Shown here: piece by piece, positions 28,822 to 38,870 of the stretch | How positions within the stretch are numbered: position 1 is the stretch's first letter | Layout of the letters: each line of letters begins with the position of its first letter | Position numbers and translations under genes: made by a program | NCBI GenBank assembly: GCA_947426945.1 | Contig: CANEFX010000003.1 | Span: forward strand, 62,001-126,000 | Reading direction: 5' to 3' | Source of the DNA: an uncultured Bacillota bacterium | Lineage (GTDB): Bacteria > Bacillota > Clostridia > Oscillospirales > Oscillospiraceae | Length of the DNA stretch: 64,000 nt | The notes under the pieces: model-generated | What the model was told of the DNA's origin: nothing | Databases searched by the model: none | What the model saw: the letters and a program-made list of their open reading frames with translations, nothing else

Positions 28822-29865
28822 ATGATGGAGGATGTTATAATCTTTAATGATGACAGTATAGATTTTATTTGGAATACAATCCAAAATCAACAAATTATTT
28901 TCCACCCTGAAATTGCCCCAGAGGGCAAAATAAAGTATGATGTATTTGCAGCGACAAAGAGAAGGAAAGCACTTATCCTGTTAGTAGATAGAAATATTCT
29001 GAGTAGCCTTCTGAAATTTTGTGAAATAGGTAGCCTAAAAAACAAGGGAGAATCTCAGCTTATTGGTGTAATCATGGCATGGGCAATCTTTAATAATATG
29101 CCAATCAGTGCTGGAATGGCAATTAAGGAACGAGCTTTCCAATTACATTCCCAAGAGAAAGGTTTAGTAGAGTTACAAAAATTCCTGGAGATATTTGACG
29201 CATATCCTGGTCAAATGTGGCTACAGATTGCTGAAGGGCGGTTAACAGAAATCCCGCCAATCAAATACTCAAATACGCTTGCACAAAATATAGCTGTCAA
29301 TTATTCCGATGGTGGGGATCATTATGACATGGCAGTCGCTTCCTTGCTCCATGCCATACGGCTATATAGAGATCAGACTAAGCGGCCTGTAGAAAAGGTA
29401 TACGAGTTTATCCAATGGATGTATGATTATTTGTTAGTAAGTGAGTATCTGCTAGTTTATGTAATTATGCTGTTTACAGGGCAGGACAATATTAAAGCAC
29501 CTAAACACGCCAACTCTAATGATTTTGGAAAAATCGTTGCCGGTTGTGAAAATCAAGCGTGGGATATAGCATATCTGACGAATTGGAGTACACTGTACTC
29601 AGACACAGAAAAGTATTCTGAGGAATTTTTGTTTGCAACCAATGATGTTCTGTTGAAACGAATCTTTATAAATTGTAATACGCCTTACGGGGTAAATGGT
29701 CTGCTCTTTAATGTGTTTCATAAAAAGGAATATAATCAGCTTATGGATTATATAGAGGATAGGGTACGCAACAGAGTTAAACCTGATTTTGGTGGTAATC
29801 CTCAAATATATTTTCAAAAATTAATTGAGAAAGAAAAACGGAAACTTCAAATCCTATTAGGGTAA
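28822..29865 (+). CDS. Hypothetical protein, 348 aa, AT-rich; possible PIN-like nuclease (weak)
   Basis: RBS gagagg followed by MMEDVIIFNDDSIDF...; acidic motifs ALILLVDRNILSSLL, AWDIAYLTNW, EEFLFATNDVLLKR by eye. Confidence 0.6.
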   Translation: MMEDVIIFNDDSIDFIWNTIQNQQIIFHPEIAPEGKIKYDVFAATKRRKALILLVDRNILSSLLKFCEIGSLKNKGESQLIGVIMAWAIFNNMPISAGMAIKERAFQLHSQEKGLVELQKFLEIFDAYPGQMWLQIAEGRLTEIPPIKYSNTLAQNIAVNYSDGGDHYDMAVASLLHAIRLYRDQTKRPVEKVYEFIQWMYDYLLVSEYLLVYVIMLFTGQDNIKAPKHANSNDFGKIVAGCENQAWDIAYLTNWSTLYSDTEKYSEEFLFATNDVLLKRIFINCNTPYGVNGLLFNVFHKKEYNQLMDYIEDRVRNRVKPDFGGNPQIYFQKLIEKEKRKLQILLG

Positions 29866-30413
29866 TATCAATTAAGAATATGAAAGCGTTTTTTGCTTTG
29901 TATTTGGAACCATTCCAACGATTTGCGGACGGAAACGACGGATGTATTGCCGGAGAAATCGATTTTACCCGCTTACTCCACCACATACGGCGGGCGGTAT
30001 TCCGGCGCGGCTGATTCGGTTTTAGCTGCTTTCAAACTCGCCGCATTTGCCACGCACCCCCGGCGAGGGGGGGATATTGCAGGCCGCTGTTGGCACAGCT
30101 GTCATAACTCCACAGCGTCGTTCTGAACGTGCGCCGCAGGGTTCCGCTTCAAGTCTGTGAGCGGGCGTGAGCAAGTCTCATTGTCCTCCATGCTGTCGTC
30201 GCGTCCCGGCCTGCCAGAGCCGGTTGAAAGTGTGCGTAGATCGCTCGGCCAGCTTGTCCGTTCACCTCCTGAAGCTGGCGTCTTGGCGGCGCACCTTTTA
30301 CCGCTGTTCACATGGGTTTTGTGCCTGCAATACCGTGTATTCAGTTTTTAAGGTTCGTGAAGGTGATGGGGGGAAACGCACCTTTCACCTATCACAAAAA
30401 AGAGGGGTGTTTG

Positions 30414-30920
30414 TTACCTATTTTCGCCCCCTTCCAGGAAAAAAGCAGAAATATTTTTCAGCGCGGCGCTGATGGACCTGGATGCACTCGCTTTTGAGAT
30501 GCCCTCCGCCTTGGCAATGGCGGTCACGTTCATTTTCCGGGCATAGAGCATCCAGAGGCGGCGGTACTGCGTTCCGGTCAGGCAGCTCTTGATCTGCTCA
30601 ATCAGGGCGGCGGTCCTCCGGTCCTGCTCCGCGTTGGCCTCGGTAGCGTCCAACATAGTGAGGATGTCCGCCTCGACGGAAGGGACCGCTCCCAGCTTGT
30701 CCACACGGGGGTCCAGGGGGAGGCTGTTGTCGTAGAAGCCGCGCCCGTCTTTTTCGGTGTCGTAGTAGTCGCCGTCGGACCAGACCTTCCAGCGAAGAAA
30801 TTCTTCCTCGCTGGCAAAGTCCTCGCGGGTCAGCCGGATATGTACGCCGGTGGCGCTCCTGCATACGATAGCGTCCCGGTCAAACTTGTTCAAAGCAAAA
30901 TCGCTCTTGGTATCAAACAT
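30414..30920 (-). CDS. Sigma-70-region-4-like/helix-turn-helix protein of integrative elements
   Basis: MFDTKSDFALNKFDRDAIVCRSATG...; C-term LTGTQYRRLWMLYARKMNVTAIAKAEGISKASASRSISAALKNI (sigma region 4 HTH). Confidence 0.75.
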   Translation of the reverse strand: MFDTKSDFALNKFDRDAIVCRSATGVHIRLTREDFASEEEFLRWKVWSDGDYYDTEKDGRGFYDNSLPLDPRVDKLGAVPSVEADILTMLDATEANAEQDRRTAALIEQIKSCLTGTQYRRLWMLYARKMNVTAIAKAEGISKASASRSISAALKNISAFFLEGGENR

Positions 30921-31418
30921 AATTTCCTCCATTTCATTTGTAGGGACCTACGGACGAAAAATTGAAATGGAGGTCAGGCGGGCCACGACACCCGCAGGGG
31001 CAGACTGCTTTCCCCAGGATTCGACAAAGCAGAGGGCCGGGTACTTCCATTGAGTACTCGGCCTTCTGCCGTGTGTCTGAGTAATAGTTCTTGCTTACAT
31101 GCCTATACAGTTCCGGTTGATGGGTGGAATGGGTCGCATTAGCCGCAAGGATTTTTTTGACGATTCACCTATCTGGAGCAGACGGAACAGCTCCAGCAAA
31201 TAAAATAAAAGCACCGTAGCCATCTCCTTAACCGGCGGCTACGGTGTTTGAGCGCACAAAAGCGTCCCGCAAAGCTGCCGTTTTTTTGACAGCCTCCCGG
31301 AATCGTTTTTTCTTGAAAAGTTCGACAAAAATCGGAACTATATTGCTTAATAGTCGGAATTGTACGGGGATTCATTTTCCACTTTCCGAACTATACAATA
31401 CAGTAGAGGTGAAGAATT

Positions 31419-31559
31419 ATGCCGAATGATGTCTTGGTAAACGGTGGAGCGCGGTTAAGGGCGATCCGAAAGGAACGGGGCTATACACAGGAACAGCTGG
31501 CGGAACTGACAAAGCTCTCCACCCGTCATATCGCAGGCATTGAAAAAAGTGGGCAGTAG
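31419..31559 (+). pseudogene. Truncated XRE-family HTH regulator
   Basis: MPNDVLVNGGARLRAIRKERGYTQEQLAELTKLSTRHIAGIEKSGQ* ; stop occurs directly after the HTH helix where XRE domains normally continue. Confidence 0.7.
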
Positions 31560-31636
31560 TAAGTGTGGGCCGGAGGGAAAGAAGTAATTTCCCTCCGGCT
31601 CTAAACCATTGTGTAGATTGCGGTTTTGTCATTGGG

Positions 31637-32365
31637 TTACTTGGATTTATCAAGTTTATAATCCTGCATATTTATGGCAGAAATTGCGAATGTGCTGCCT
31701 AAGAAAGCCACTACAATTTTAGATACGGCAAGCCATCCCGGAACATGAAACGCTGGGTCTAATTTTTCAACAGTCAACGGAAATTGAGAGAAAAAACCAC
31801 TCAATGAAAAATTGATTGCCGGGGGCAGGGGTAACGCAGTCAATAAAATTACTGCCGCCATAAGAACATAGATCAGAGTATGGTTGAAGCGGCTCAACAT
31901 CATCCCTGCCCCCAGGCAAAAGACAATGGGCGGAATCAGGGTCAATAGAGCGGGTAAAATCAGTTCTCCATAATCCACCCGCCCAAACAGCGACACATAG
32001 AATCCAACCGCCAGGGCTGCGACACATAGGCAGAGGACAAGGGTAGCTGTCAGCACCGCTCCACACCGCAGAGCCATATACCGCCGCTGCCTGACCGGGG
32101 TGGCCTGGGTCAAGGGCCGGAGCAGACGCTCCTCCTTGGAGAAGAAGAACGCAAGGAAAAACAGCTCTCCCAGGCAGATCAGCGGCAGGGTCTGACTGAG
32201 ATAGTATCCAAAGCTCCATGGCGAAAAAGGCGCTGTGTGAGCCACGCCCCGGACCACAGAGCCAGTCAGTGTCAGCCAGCCATATCCCAGGGACACCAGC
32301 AGAACACCGAAGAACAGCTTGTTCCACAGCAAACGCCGCAGCTCATATCCAAATATCTTATCCAA
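31637..32365 (-). CDS. ABC-2 type transporter permease
   Basis: Six hydrophobic segments; MDKIFGYELRRLLWNKLFFGVLLVSLGYG; overlaps next gene start. Confidence 0.75.
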   Translation of the reverse strand: MDKIFGYELRRLLWNKLFFGVLLVSLGYGWLTLTGSVVRGVAHTAPFSPWSFGYYLSQTLPLICLGELFFLAFFFSKEERLLRPLTQATPVRQRRYMALRCGAVLTATLVLCLCVAALAVGFYVSLFGRVDYGELILPALLTLIPPIVFCLGAGMMLSRFNHTLIYVLMAAVILLTALPLPPAINFSLSGFFSQFPLTVEKLDPAFHVPGWLAVSKIVVAFLGSTFAISAINMQDYKLDKSK

Positions 32366-34574
32366 GGCTCAAATCCTCCTCCGTCAGATGGCAGGCGTCC
32401 AGAAACTCCTGATAGGTCAGATAGGGATATTCCGGGTCCAGCTCCCGGCCAAAGAGACCTTTCAAAATCTCGTCCATAGCCTCCTCACCGCCCACCAGTT
32501 GTTCAGCCTTCAAGATTTTCAAGGGCATTTCGTTATATTGCCGCATCCCTCGCAAGTTGTTGGCAATGTCAGCCTGATACTGCTCCGGCAAAGCTGACAG
32601 GTACTCCGGGTGACGGACATAGAAATCCTTGTAGTAGTCATCTACGGCCTCCTGCCAAGCGTCCACAAAGCTGGCCTGGGCCTCCCGTTCCCCATACAGC
32701 GCCTTTACAATGCGGTAGGTGGTGTAACAGGTCAGGCCCTCGGCAGACCAAATGCCGCTCTCGTCCATGGGGTCAAACATATTCCCCAGGCCCCACCATT
32801 GATGGACAATTTCATGGATCGTCACCTGAGCGGAGGAGCCGCCTTTTGCACCGTTGGACAGATTTTCAGCGGTATAGTCCAGCTCATTTGCGATGCTGGC
32901 GCCTTCTCCCGCATAACCGCCGCCGTCGCTTCGCCGTTCGATTAGATTAAAGGTCCCATCTCCATAAAAAGACAATGGACCTATATGCTCGGTACAGTAT
33001 TCAATGGTCTGGCGGATGGATTCTGCGGCGTTCATAGCCTCCATGACGGGCTGATGCTTACGGCTGTAATAGAAATTGACAGTAATACCCGCCGATTCCA
33101 CCGGAATTTCCTCCCGGATATAATCCCCAGCATAGGCAATCATACGGTATCCTTCATCCGCCATGCGCCAGGTTTTTGTACCGTCCGGGTTTTCTCGCAG
33201 AAGTTCAGTAGAACCCATGCCAAACAGGATAGGGGTCATGTGTCCGGGAATCGTGAGGTCCATCACAGCGGGCAAGACTTCTCCCTGATACCACACATTA
33301 TAGGGAGAAGGAGATAGAACATCATTCTCAAGGCTCATGTAGGCGTCACCGATTTCCAGACTGCCCTGTTCAGCGGACACGATATTCCACTCCCGGGGAA
33401 AACCGCCATATTCCATGGTAAGCTCAATTTCCGGGGCGGCAGGGATAACCACAACGAACGCCTTTTCATTGATTTCTTGCCCATCCTCCAAGGTAAACGG
33501 CACATCTGCACCATTAGCTTGAATAGAGGAAATTTTATATCCCGGATTGATAAGGAAACGGACATTCTGTTCCTGACCGCTGGTATTTTGAAACTGAAAT
33601 TGGGCCTTCCCATATACGCTGCCTGTTTTTGGGTCGGGACGCACGTCTGCATAACGGCCAGAACAGGTGACGGCCTCCATATATTCAGAGGCAAATGCAA
33701 AGTCATAGTCTATATCCGGGCTGCTGTGATCGAGGAAGGGCTGGCCCATATAGAGCAGGCTGGAACAGGCCACCAATGCCACAGCTAACGCTGGACGGTA
33801 AAATCGCCGGATATTATGAGCAAATGGGCCGAGCAGCCCCTTCCCATATTGACGCACACAGAGATAGGACAACACCCACAGCCCAGCCAGTGCCAGCAGC
33901 CAAGTAAGGCGCACATAGGCCACGGAGCGAAAAATACGGTCATTGGAAAAATCGTCGGAGACTGCCCAAACACAGGGATTCAGCCAGCATAGCTGCCACT
34001 GTTCCTTCCAGACCGTCAGGCTGAGGGCGGCAAAGGCGGCAAAGAGGGCCAGAGACAGATCGGCCCGCTGGGTGAATTGATAGGCGGCAGAGGCGGACAG
34101 AATTGCCAGAGGGATTGCTCCATACATAAAAATCAAATGTATCAGCAGATAGCTTTCCACATCAAAGACTGCGCCCAGCTTCATTATGGTATACGGAAGC
34201 CATGCCAACGTGGTAATGGCTTGGGCCAGAATGGAGACGCACAGCAGCGCCCCCAACCGGGTCAGAGCGGCGGTCATGGGAGATACCACCGCATGGGTCA
34301 AGGCTTCCATGCCGTCCCGCCGGAGCCTGTCCATACTCCAAATGGTGAGAATTGCAAAGGCGACAGCCCCCAAAATACCGCCGACCAGGGCCGGATTTGC
34401 AAGATACATCCCCTGCATAGTGGTGACGTAGCCGCTGTCGCTGCTGGAATACAGAGGCCGGTAGACCGTCAGACCCGCAATCGGAGAGAGGGCGGTTAAG
34501 AGGATCGCCAGCCAAGTAAGGCGGTTATGGAGCAATCTGGTCAGCTCCAAACGAAATTGCCGCAGGGTGTTCAT
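32358..34574 (-). CDS. ABC-2 permease fused to M1-aminopeptidase-like domain
   Basis: N-terminal multi-TM permease region; C-terminal VTIHEIVHQWWGLGNMFDPMDESGIWSAEGLTCYTTYRIV (HExxH ... WxxEGL). Confidence 0.85.
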   Translation of the reverse strand: MNTLRQFRLELTRLLHNRLTWLAILLTALSPIAGLTVYRPLYSSSDSGYVTTMQGMYLANPALVGGILGAVAFAILTIWSMDRLRRDGMEALTHAVVSPMTAALTRLGALLCVSILAQAITTLAWLPYTIMKLGAVFDVESYLLIHLIFMYGAIPLAILSASAAYQFTQRADLSLALFAAFAALSLTVWKEQWQLCWLNPCVWAVSDDFSNDRIFRSVAYVRLTWLLALAGLWVLSYLCVRQYGKGLLGPFAHNIRRFYRPALAVALVACSSLLYMGQPFLDHSSPDIDYDFAFASEYMEAVTCSGRYADVRPDPKTGSVYGKAQFQFQNTSGQEQNVRFLINPGYKISSIQANGADVPFTLEDGQEINEKAFVVVIPAAPEIELTMEYGGFPREWNIVSAEQGSLEIGDAYMSLENDVLSPSPYNVWYQGEVLPAVMDLTIPGHMTPILFGMGSTELLRENPDGTKTWRMADEGYRMIAYAGDYIREEIPVESAGITVNFYYSRKHQPVMEAMNAAESIRQTIEYCTEHIGPLSFYGDGTFNLIERRSDGGGYAGEGASIANELDYTAENLSNGAKGGSSAQVTIHEIVHQWWGLGNMFDPMDESGIWSAEGLTCYTTYRIVKALYGEREAQASFVDAWQEAVDDYYKDFYVRHPEYLSALPEQYQADIANNLRGMRQYNEMPLKILKAEQLVGGEEAMDEILKGLFGRELDPEYPYLTYQEFLDACHLTEEDLSLG

Positions 34575-35431
34575 TGAATCGCCTCCCTGGAGATTAGATA
34601 AAGATAGGCATCCTCCAGCGTAGGTTCTATCTGTTCCATAAAATCAGGAAGTTCCTCTGCCACGGCGCGGCAGACGATTCCCTGGGCCGTGTTAACACGG
34701 GAGGTAATATGCAGGCCTGCTTCCTGCCGCTGGTCTTTCTCCCAAAATACACCAACGTGGCCCACAGCTCCGGCAATTAATTCGGCGGGAGCACCAACAA
34801 AGCGTATACGGCCCTGGTATATCACAATCAGCTGATTGCATGCCGACTGAACATCCTCGATGATATGAGTGGACAGAAGTACCAGCCGGTCCTGGGCCAT
34901 TTGGGAAAACAGATTGCGGAAGCTGATCCGCTCCTCCGGGTCAAGGCCCACCGTGGGCTCGTCGAAAATCAGGAAATGGGGATTGCCCAGGATGGCCTGT
35001 GCGATTCCTACCCGCTGGCGCTGTCCACCGGACAGGGTACGAATTTTCGCTTTCTGCTTTTCCTTCAAATTGGTGCTTTGGATAGCGGCGGCGATGGCCT
35101 CCTTGCTGTTGACGATTCCTTTCAGCGCCGCCATGTAGTCCAGGAACTGCCAGACCGTCAGCTCGTCAAACAGTCCGAAGGACTGCGGAAGATAGCCCAA
35201 GCGGGCTTTCAGCAGGCGCTCCTGCTTCACCAAGGGTTTCCCATCTACCGAGATTGCCCCCTCCGTGGGGAGCAGGCCAGCCACCAGGAGCTTCATCAGG
35301 GTGGACTTTCCCGCACCGTTCGGCCCCAGGAGGCCGATAAGGTTCGGGCTGCTCAGGTTCAGGTTGATTTCCCGCAAGGCTGTTTTACCTGACGGGTAGG
35401 TCATGGATAGATTAGAAATCTCCACATTCAT
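34571..35431 (-). CDS. ABC transporter ATP-binding protein
   Basis: GLLGPNGAGKSTLMKLL, LSGGQRQRVGIAQAILG, FLIFDEPTVGLDP. Confidence 0.95.
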   Translation of the reverse strand: MNVEISNLSMTYPSGKTALREINLNLSSPNLIGLLGPNGAGKSTLMKLLVAGLLPTEGAISVDGKPLVKQERLLKARLGYLPQSFGLFDELTVWQFLDYMAALKGIVNSKEAIAAAIQSTNLKEKQKAKIRTLSGGQRQRVGIAQAILGNPHFLIFDEPTVGLDPEERISFRNLFSQMAQDRLVLLSTHIIEDVQSACNQLIVIYQGRIRFVGAPAELIAGAVGHVGVFWEKDQRQEAGLHITSRVNTAQGIVCRAVAEELPDFMEQIEPTLEDAYLYLISREAIQ

Positions 35432-35498
35432 CTGTGTTTCATCCTTTCTGCTTGAGATTGCAGTCAGGATAACAGAAGAATGTGGAGTTCGTTTGTGG

Positions 35499-36968
35499 TT
35501 AATATGTGGTTTGTGTGGAGTTTGGCAGAATCAGTGTCGCACAGACGCCTCTTTCAGAGTTTTGGATTTGACAGCTGCCCCCATGCTGCTCCGCTATTTT
35601 CTGAACAAGGTAAAGCCCTAATCCACTTCCGCCTGTCTGACGGCTCCGGGATGGGTCGCTGCGGAAGAATGGCTCAAACAGGTGCGGCAGCTGCTCCGGG
35701 GCAATATGCGCGCCTTCGTTTTCTACATTCAAAACAATATGGTCCTCTTTCTTACGGGCGGAAATCCAAATCTTGATGCCCTCCGGCGAATGGAGCGCGG
35801 CATTAGAGAGAAGGTTGCCCAGGACCTTTTTCAAGAGGGCCGGGTCTCCCATACTCCAGATTTCCGACGGTAAATCTGCGACAACCTCTTGTTCTTTCTG
35901 CCGGAAAAGTTCATCGTAATTTTGCAGACAGTTCCGAATCAGAGCGGTAAGTTCCACAGGAATCATAGACAGCTCCCCCCCCCTTTCCATACGGGAGACA
36001 GTCAAAAGCTCCTGCACCAAGCTCTCCATCTGGTTTGCCACAGCCAAGCTGCGGGCCAGATATTTGTCCCGATCCGCATATACGCCAATTCCGTCCAACA
36101 TCCCGCCCAGCTGACCTTTCATAACGGTGATAGGGGTTTTCAGCTCATGGGAAACCGCCGAGAAGAAATCCCGCTGGGCCTGCTCCAGCTGCTGTTCCCG
36201 CTCTACGTCTTTTTGGAGGGCTTCATTTGCGGCCTGGAGTTCCTGCATGGAACGGGATAGGTGATCCGCCAGTTCGTCCAGATTGTGGGCCAACGTACCA
36301 ATTTCATCGGTACGCTGTTCTCTGCACCGCCAGCTAAAATCCAGTTCAGACAGCCTTTGGGAGATGCCGCTCAATCGCACAATGGGTCGTGTGATGAAGT
36401 GAGCGTAGAATAGGGAGGTAAACACAGACACCAGCACAATGGCCGCAGCCAGCCAGGGCCAGATATGGCTCAAAGCCTCCGCTGCCTGATTGACCGCGCG
36501 AGTGCTGGCAAATACCAGCAGCTGACAGTTTTCAGAGGAATCCTTAAAAGAAAAATCGCTTCCAATACAATGTACGATATAATCCGAGCTTTCATCGTTG
36601 GGCCGAATGTCCTTGCCTGACGAATGGGGTGGCAGCACTTCCCATTGCCCATTTTCTCCTGTTGGCATGATGTCGGAGGGGTCAACGCCACCGACAACAT
36701 TCCCCGCAGAATCCTGGATGCTCACCGGGACGCCGTACTGGAAAGTGAACTGCGAGAGAAGCGGTCCGCAGTCCGCCAGTGTATATTCGTCTAACTGTTT
36801 TGCCAGCCGGTCAGCCTGGGCAACCAGCAGACGCTCCTGATCTGCTGTGTAAGTCAGCGGCATAAGCTGGGCAATCAGGCCATAGGTCAAAGTACAGACT
36901 GCCGTCAGTAGCAGGCAGGTGACGAGGAAAATTTTTGTTGTCAGGCTACTTTTCAGCTTCGTAATCAA
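35499..36968 (-). CDS. HAMP sensor histidine kinase
   Basis: FFSAVSHELKTPITVMKGQLGG, NLLSNAALHSP, GGSGLGLYLVQKIAEQHGG; likely TTG start overlapping the RR gene end. Confidence 0.92.
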   Translation of the reverse strand: MITKLKSSLTTKIFLVTCLLLTAVCTLTYGLIAQLMPLTYTADQERLLVAQADRLAKQLDEYTLADCGPLLSQFTFQYGVPVSIQDSAGNVVGGVDPSDIMPTGENGQWEVLPPHSSGKDIRPNDESSDYIVHCIGSDFSFKDSSENCQLLVFASTRAVNQAAEALSHIWPWLAAAIVLVSVFTSLFYAHFITRPIVRLSGISQRLSELDFSWRCREQRTDEIGTLAHNLDELADHLSRSMQELQAANEALQKDVEREQQLEQAQRDFFSAVSHELKTPITVMKGQLGGMLDGIGVYADRDKYLARSLAVANQMESLVQELLTVSRMERGGELSMIPVELTALIRNCLQNYDELFRQKEQEVVADLPSEIWSMGDPALLKKVLGNLLSNAALHSPEGIKIWISARKKEDHIVLNVENEGAHIAPEQLPHLFEPFFRSDPSRSRQTGGSGLGLYLVQKIAEQHGGSCQIQNSERGVCATLILPNSTQTTY

Positions 36969-37617
36969 TGCGATACCCCACCCCTCTGATAGTTTCGATG
37001 CAATCCAGTCCCAGCTTTTTTCGTAAATTCTTGATATGCGTATCGACAATCCTCTCGTCACCGTAAAAGTCATAGCTCCATACCCGATTCAAGAGCGTTT
37101 GCCTGGATAAAACGCGCCCTTGGTTTTGGAGCAGGACCTTCAGTAGGTCAAATTCTCTTTGGGTCAAATCAACAATTTGCCCGGAAATATAGACCTTGTA
37201 GCCCTCCAAATCCAGGGTCAGAGCTTTATATGTTATCCGACCGGAAATGCTGTCTCCCATTGTACGGCGCAGAATTGCACCAATTTTACGGAGCAAGACC
37301 GGCATGGAAAAGGGCTTTGGAATGTAATCGTCAATCCGCAAGTCAAACCCTTTTAATTGATCTTCTTCGCTGTCGAGAGCTGTCAGCATGATGATTGGAA
37401 TATCTGATTCCTCCCGAATGGCCTTGCATACTTCATAGCCATTTAAGCGGGGGAGCAGAATATCCAGCAGGATCAAATCGACATTGGAGCTGCGGAATAC
37501 TTCGATGGCCTGTTCGCCGTCAGAGGCAGTAACAACCTGATAGCCTTCATTTTCCAAATAGTTCTGCAAAAGCTCCCGGATGTCGTATTCATCCTCGACC
37601 ACTAAAATTTTCACCAT
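36946..37617 (-). CDS. OmpR family response regulator
   Basis: MVKILVVEDEYDIRELLQNYLENEGY; VDLILLDILLPRLNG; LTQREFDLLKVLLQNQGRVLSRQTLLNRVW. Confidence 0.94.
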   Translation of the reverse strand: MVKILVVEDEYDIRELLQNYLENEGYQVVTASDGEQAIEVFRSSNVDLILLDILLPRLNGYEVCKAIREESDIPIIMLTALDSEEDQLKGFDLRIDDYIPKPFSMPVLLRKIGAILRRTMGDSISGRITYKALTLDLEGYKVYISGQIVDLTQREFDLLKVLLQNQGRVLSRQTLLNRVWSYDFYGDERIVDTHIKNLRKKLGLDCIETIRGVGYRIDYEAEK

Positions 37618-37796
37618 GTGATTCACCTCACCAACGCGATTATAGCAGAGAATTATGAATTTTGTGTGGAGTTTTACTCCTACATAAAATTCATTTGGAT
37701 TTTTGTGGTCTCATTATACCTTACCACCCCCAATGTATCAACTTTGAGCTTTTTGCCTGCTATTTATTTGAAGGAAAACAGGAATTAGCGGGCAGA

Positions 37797-37842
37797 GTAA
37801 ACGGGGGCCGGAGAAACGGGTAAACGGGGGCCGGAGAAACGG
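37797..37842 (+). repeat. Tandem direct repeat, 2 x 23 bp
   Basis: gtaaacgggggccggagaaacgg repeated exactly at 37797-37819 and 37820-37842. Confidence 0.9.
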
Positions 37843-37851
37843 GCAAGCAGG

Positions 37852-38008
37852 GCATCGTGGGACCCACGATGCAAAATTGGACCTCCCGCCCACGGCGAGA
37901 GGTCCAATCTGCTTGTTGGTGGCAGTGCCCCCAAACCCCTTTGAACAGCCCCTTGGCGGGGCTGGCTGCACGTTCCTGCGGAACGCTTTTTTGTCGGGCC
38001 TACGGCCC
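37852..38008. other. Palindrome cluster, candidate oriT/noncoding structured region
   Basis: gcatcgtggg-a-cccacgatgc (37852-37872); attggacctc...gaggtccaat (37876-37908); cagcccc-ttggc-ggggctg (37946-37964); cgttcc-tgc-ggaacg (37971-37985); gggcc-tac-ggccc (37996-38008). Confidence 0.5.
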
Positions 38009-38424
38009 TCTGGAACGGTATAAAATCAGCGTTCCTCCTCCCGGCGATCCGCTTCCTTTTCCTGCTCTTGGGCCTCATAGCCCATGCAAGATGCCGGAGA
38101 TCACCACGTCGCTCTCCCAGACCATCCACCCATTTCTTTTGACAATGGCATAGCAGGGCGGCACATTTTCGAGAGGCGGATAGGTGGTGCTGTCATAGCT
38201 GGGAGGGTCCACCTCCCGGTCGAGGTAGGCCAGCACCAGAATGGCCGTGATGTGAGGATAGAGAAAATAGGACGGCTTTTTGCTGTCAGGTTTGCAATGG
38301 TGTTCACCGCCCCTTAGTGGGCCGTTAAAAAGACGTTTTAGTGGTTCGGAATGATAACATACAGCCCCCTTATCGACCACACCCGAAAAGCCCTGAAAAT
38401 CAGGGCTGTTTTGGGCCTAAAGCG

Positions 38425-38775
38425 TTACATACCAGCCCTATGCCGGCGCACTCGCTCACAGGTCTTTCGCCGCCGCTCCTGTTCGGCACAAACGGGGCAG
38501 TATTTGGCCCGGTTGGACTTTGGGGTGTACCAGCCTCCGCACACGACGCATTTTTTCATGTCCTCCCGGTGGAGTAAGGCAGCGCATAGACTTTCATCCA
38601 GCGGCAGCACAGCGTCCCGAAACCAACGGCAGATTAGTGAGTAGCTGATAGACTGGGGACAAACACATCCCTCCCCATCGTCCAGAAGGATGCAGTTGCC
38701 GTCCTGGTAGTTGCAGCAGCTATGTACCAAACGCCGGACAGCCCGATACTGCGGATAGGTCATGTGTGGTATCAT
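38425..38775 (-). CDS. Cysteine-rich (VLP-type) protein of integrative elements
   Basis: MTYPQYRAVRRLVHSCCNYQDGNCILLDDGEGCVCPQSIS...CVVCGGWYTPKSNRAKYCPVCAEQERRRKTCERVRRHR. Confidence 0.7.
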   Translation of the reverse strand: MIPHMTYPQYRAVRRLVHSCCNYQDGNCILLDDGEGCVCPQSISYSLICRWFRDAVLPLDESLCAALLHREDMKKCVVCGGWYTPKSNRAKYCPVCAEQERRRKTCERVRRHRAGM

Positions 38776-38870
38776 CGCTCCTGTTCCTCCCTGCGCTGGG
38801 GCTGGCCCTTCCAGGCAAGCCGGTCGGCGGTCTTTTTTAGAATTTCCACTTTTTGCTCCTTTCCCGCCGT

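Noticed and set aside
29893-30497. Small plus-strand ORFs between the AT-rich ORF and the sigma-like gene
   Set aside because: No RBS, overlapping in different frames and no domain signature; looks like noncoding remnant DNA of the mobile element.
37797-37842. CRISPR-like repeat
   Set aside because: Two back-to-back tandem copies with no spacer; no cas genes in the window.
38075-38380. 101-aa minus-strand ORF next to the palindrome cluster
   Set aside because: Possible element gene, but no recognised family or clear RBS; not confident enough to call.
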